Assembly (NCBI RefSeq): GCF_900109555.1
Contig: NZ_FNZV01000008.1
Span: 62,001 to 126,000 of the forward strand
Direction of reading: 5' to 3'
Length of the DNA: 64,000 nucleotides
From: Pacificibacter marinus
GTDB lineage: Bacteria; Pseudomonadota; Alphaproteobacteria; Rhodobacterales; Rhodobacteraceae
The notes under the pieces were generated by a model. It saw only the letters and a program-made list of their open reading frames with translations, was not told the DNA's origin and searched no databases. Position numbers and translations under genes: made by a program. Shown here piece after piece: positions 63,402 to 64,000 of this stretch; position 1 is the first letter of the stretch, and every line of letters starts with the position of its first letter.

Positions 63402-63782
63402 CTACACATCGATGTCTTGCGCAGGGCGCGAGATCAGCACCGAGCCACGTACATCAAGCGCACTGAGGTCAGACGTCTGCGGCAAACGTCCCGCAGAGAC
63501 GGCATCGCCAAACAAACCGTCAGCAATCGCAATACCGACAAGAAAGACCGCGGCCGAGACACCGTTTATCAAAGATCCGCGGCCACGCGCACCGTTTGAC
63601 CCATCTGAAACTCGCGCTTTTGCAACACCAAGTCGTTCGATCGCGGGCAGAGACCAAAAATCTTTACCAGACAGAAGGGACACTTGTTCCTCAAGTGTCA
63701 TATCATCGACAAGCTGCTCTACCGGTTTCAACGCCGTATCCTTGTAAATCAGTGACCCGCTAGACGGCCATGTAAAGAAAAT
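63402..63782 (-). pseudogene. Internally deleted GH3 beta-glucosidase relic
   Basis: Open from just after an upstream stop at 63783-63785 to the stop at 63402. The first part matches the N-terminus of GH3 glycosidases (VDDMTLEEQVSLLSGKDFW, RLGVAKARVSDGSNGARG, and GGV-like GVSAAVFLVGIA). It then jumps to IADGLFGDAVSAGRLPQT, which is the ADxLFGDxxPSGRLPQT block from hundreds of residues further on in intact enzymes. The catalytic Asp region is gone. No ATG with a ribosome-binding site exists before MTLEEQ. Best read as an in-frame deletion of roughly 500 codons. Confidence 0.7.
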
Positions 63783-63863
63783 CTAACTTTAGGTATTTTG
63801 GTAGACCAAAGAGGTTACACAGTTTTCACGCTTTTCGCGGTCAAGATACAGGGCGAGGTCCAG

Positions 63864-64000
63864 CTACCACGCGTTGTATTGTAAATATTTACCAGACATT
63901 TCAATTTTAACTCGGTCACCTTTGGGATGCTCGACCCGGGTCAGCGACATATCGAAATCAATTGCAGACATAATCCCATCGCCAAATTTCTCATGGATAA
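63864..64000 (-). CDS. cynS: Cyanate hydratase (cyanase), C-terminal end only
   Basis: Only the last 44 codons lie inside the window. They read [20 protein letters not shown] followed by [20 protein letters not shown] and NAW, then TAG. This is the conserved C-terminus of cyanase, where [10 protein letters not shown] and GDRVxIxxxGKxLP are family hallmarks. The enzyme converts cyanate and bicarbonate to CO2 and carbamate (ammonia). The start and most of the catalytic Arg/Glu/Ser residues lie to the right of the window. Confidence 0.85.
   Translation of the reverse strand, partial: IHEKFGDGIMSAIDFDMSLTRVEHPKGDRVKIEMSGKYLQYNAW

Overview
The window reads as a chromosomal segment of a marine alphaproteobacterium of the order Rhodobacterales (Roseobacter group). 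This rests on the gene set and protein style: glnK-amtB, mlaA-mlaC, a DUF2794 protein, a DUF6478-type protein, an MbfA iron exporter with an Irr-type operator, separate MnmD and FAD-oxidoreductase genes, YjbH/YjbF, many GTG starts and ATGA overlaps. No rRNA, tRNA, CRISPR array, phage module or intact insertion sequence was found. Both edges cut genes: a HAD phosphatase on the left and a cyanase, of which only the last ~44 codons are present, on the right.

Layout. 1-2358 (minus): ferredoxin-reductase-like flavoprotein, rsmD, HAD phosphatase. 2436-2924: a Prx5 peroxiredoxin. 2988-9718 (minus): a type I secretion ABC/HlyD pair followed by RidA, glycerophosphodiesterase, a FemAB-like acyltransferase, pterin dehydratase and an MscS channel. 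9919-11275: mlaA-mlaC. 11360-13582 (minus): PBP1A with a short in-frame hexanucleotide repeat. 13849-16534: glnK-amtB and a secreted lysozyme-like protein. 16591-21019 (minus): aromatic aminotransferase, mercaptopyruvate sulfurtransferase, a glycine-rich protein, smpB and dapA, with a broken ion-channel gene between the last two. 21211-31268: lytic transglycosylase, EamA transporter, MnmD with a divergent FAD oxidoreductase, FMN reductase, cobO, map, sfsA, a CinA N-domain protein, GNAT and OmpA. 31289-36471 (minus): LysR, fadH and three poorly characterised genes. 36655-42415: CPBP protease, accD, folC, zapE (minus) and an MFS transporter. 42412-45109 (minus): mbfA, YaiI-type and HAD genes, and cytochrome c'. 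45110-45603: a gene-free, highly structured stretch. 45604-53248: DUF2794, NlpC/P60 and M17 peptidases, an HPt-like protein, carbonic anhydrase, two small genes, a MuiA-like protein and asd. 53331-56193 (minus): GT29-like and GT4 glycosyltransferases with an MFS transporter. 56493-63398: exopolysaccharide genes (small secreted protein, yjbF, yjbH, WbpM-like dehydratase, NAD epimerase, PglC/WcaJ-like sugar transferase). A gutted GH3 glycosidase relic and the cyanase end follow.

Most of the window is housekeeping: lysine/threonine biosynthesis (asd, dapA), folate and fatty-acid synthesis (folC, accD), ribosome and translation maintenance (rsmD, smpB, map, mnmD), envelope maintenance (pbp1A, slt, mla, OmpA) and nitrogen uptake (glnK-amtB). 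Accessory character rises after about 53 kb, where surface-polysaccharide genes and decayed genes cluster.

Most interesting points: (1) the 494-bp gap at 45110-45603 with a candidate small RNA, a nested rod-like hairpin and a dyad around a perfect -10 box; (2) a 15-bp palindrome matching the Irr iron-control element directly before mbfA; (3) two genes decayed by internal deletion, an ion channel at 19798-20078 and a GH3 glycosidase at 63402-63782; (4) an HPt-like protein whose phospho-acceptor His is replaced by Arg; (5) a GT29 (sialyltransferase-fold) protein in a small surface-glycan operon; (6) a divergent mnmD/oxidoreductase pair that looks like a split MnmC. I did not find a clearly complete, novel multi-gene system; the structured non-coding stretch is the best candidate for something undescribed.
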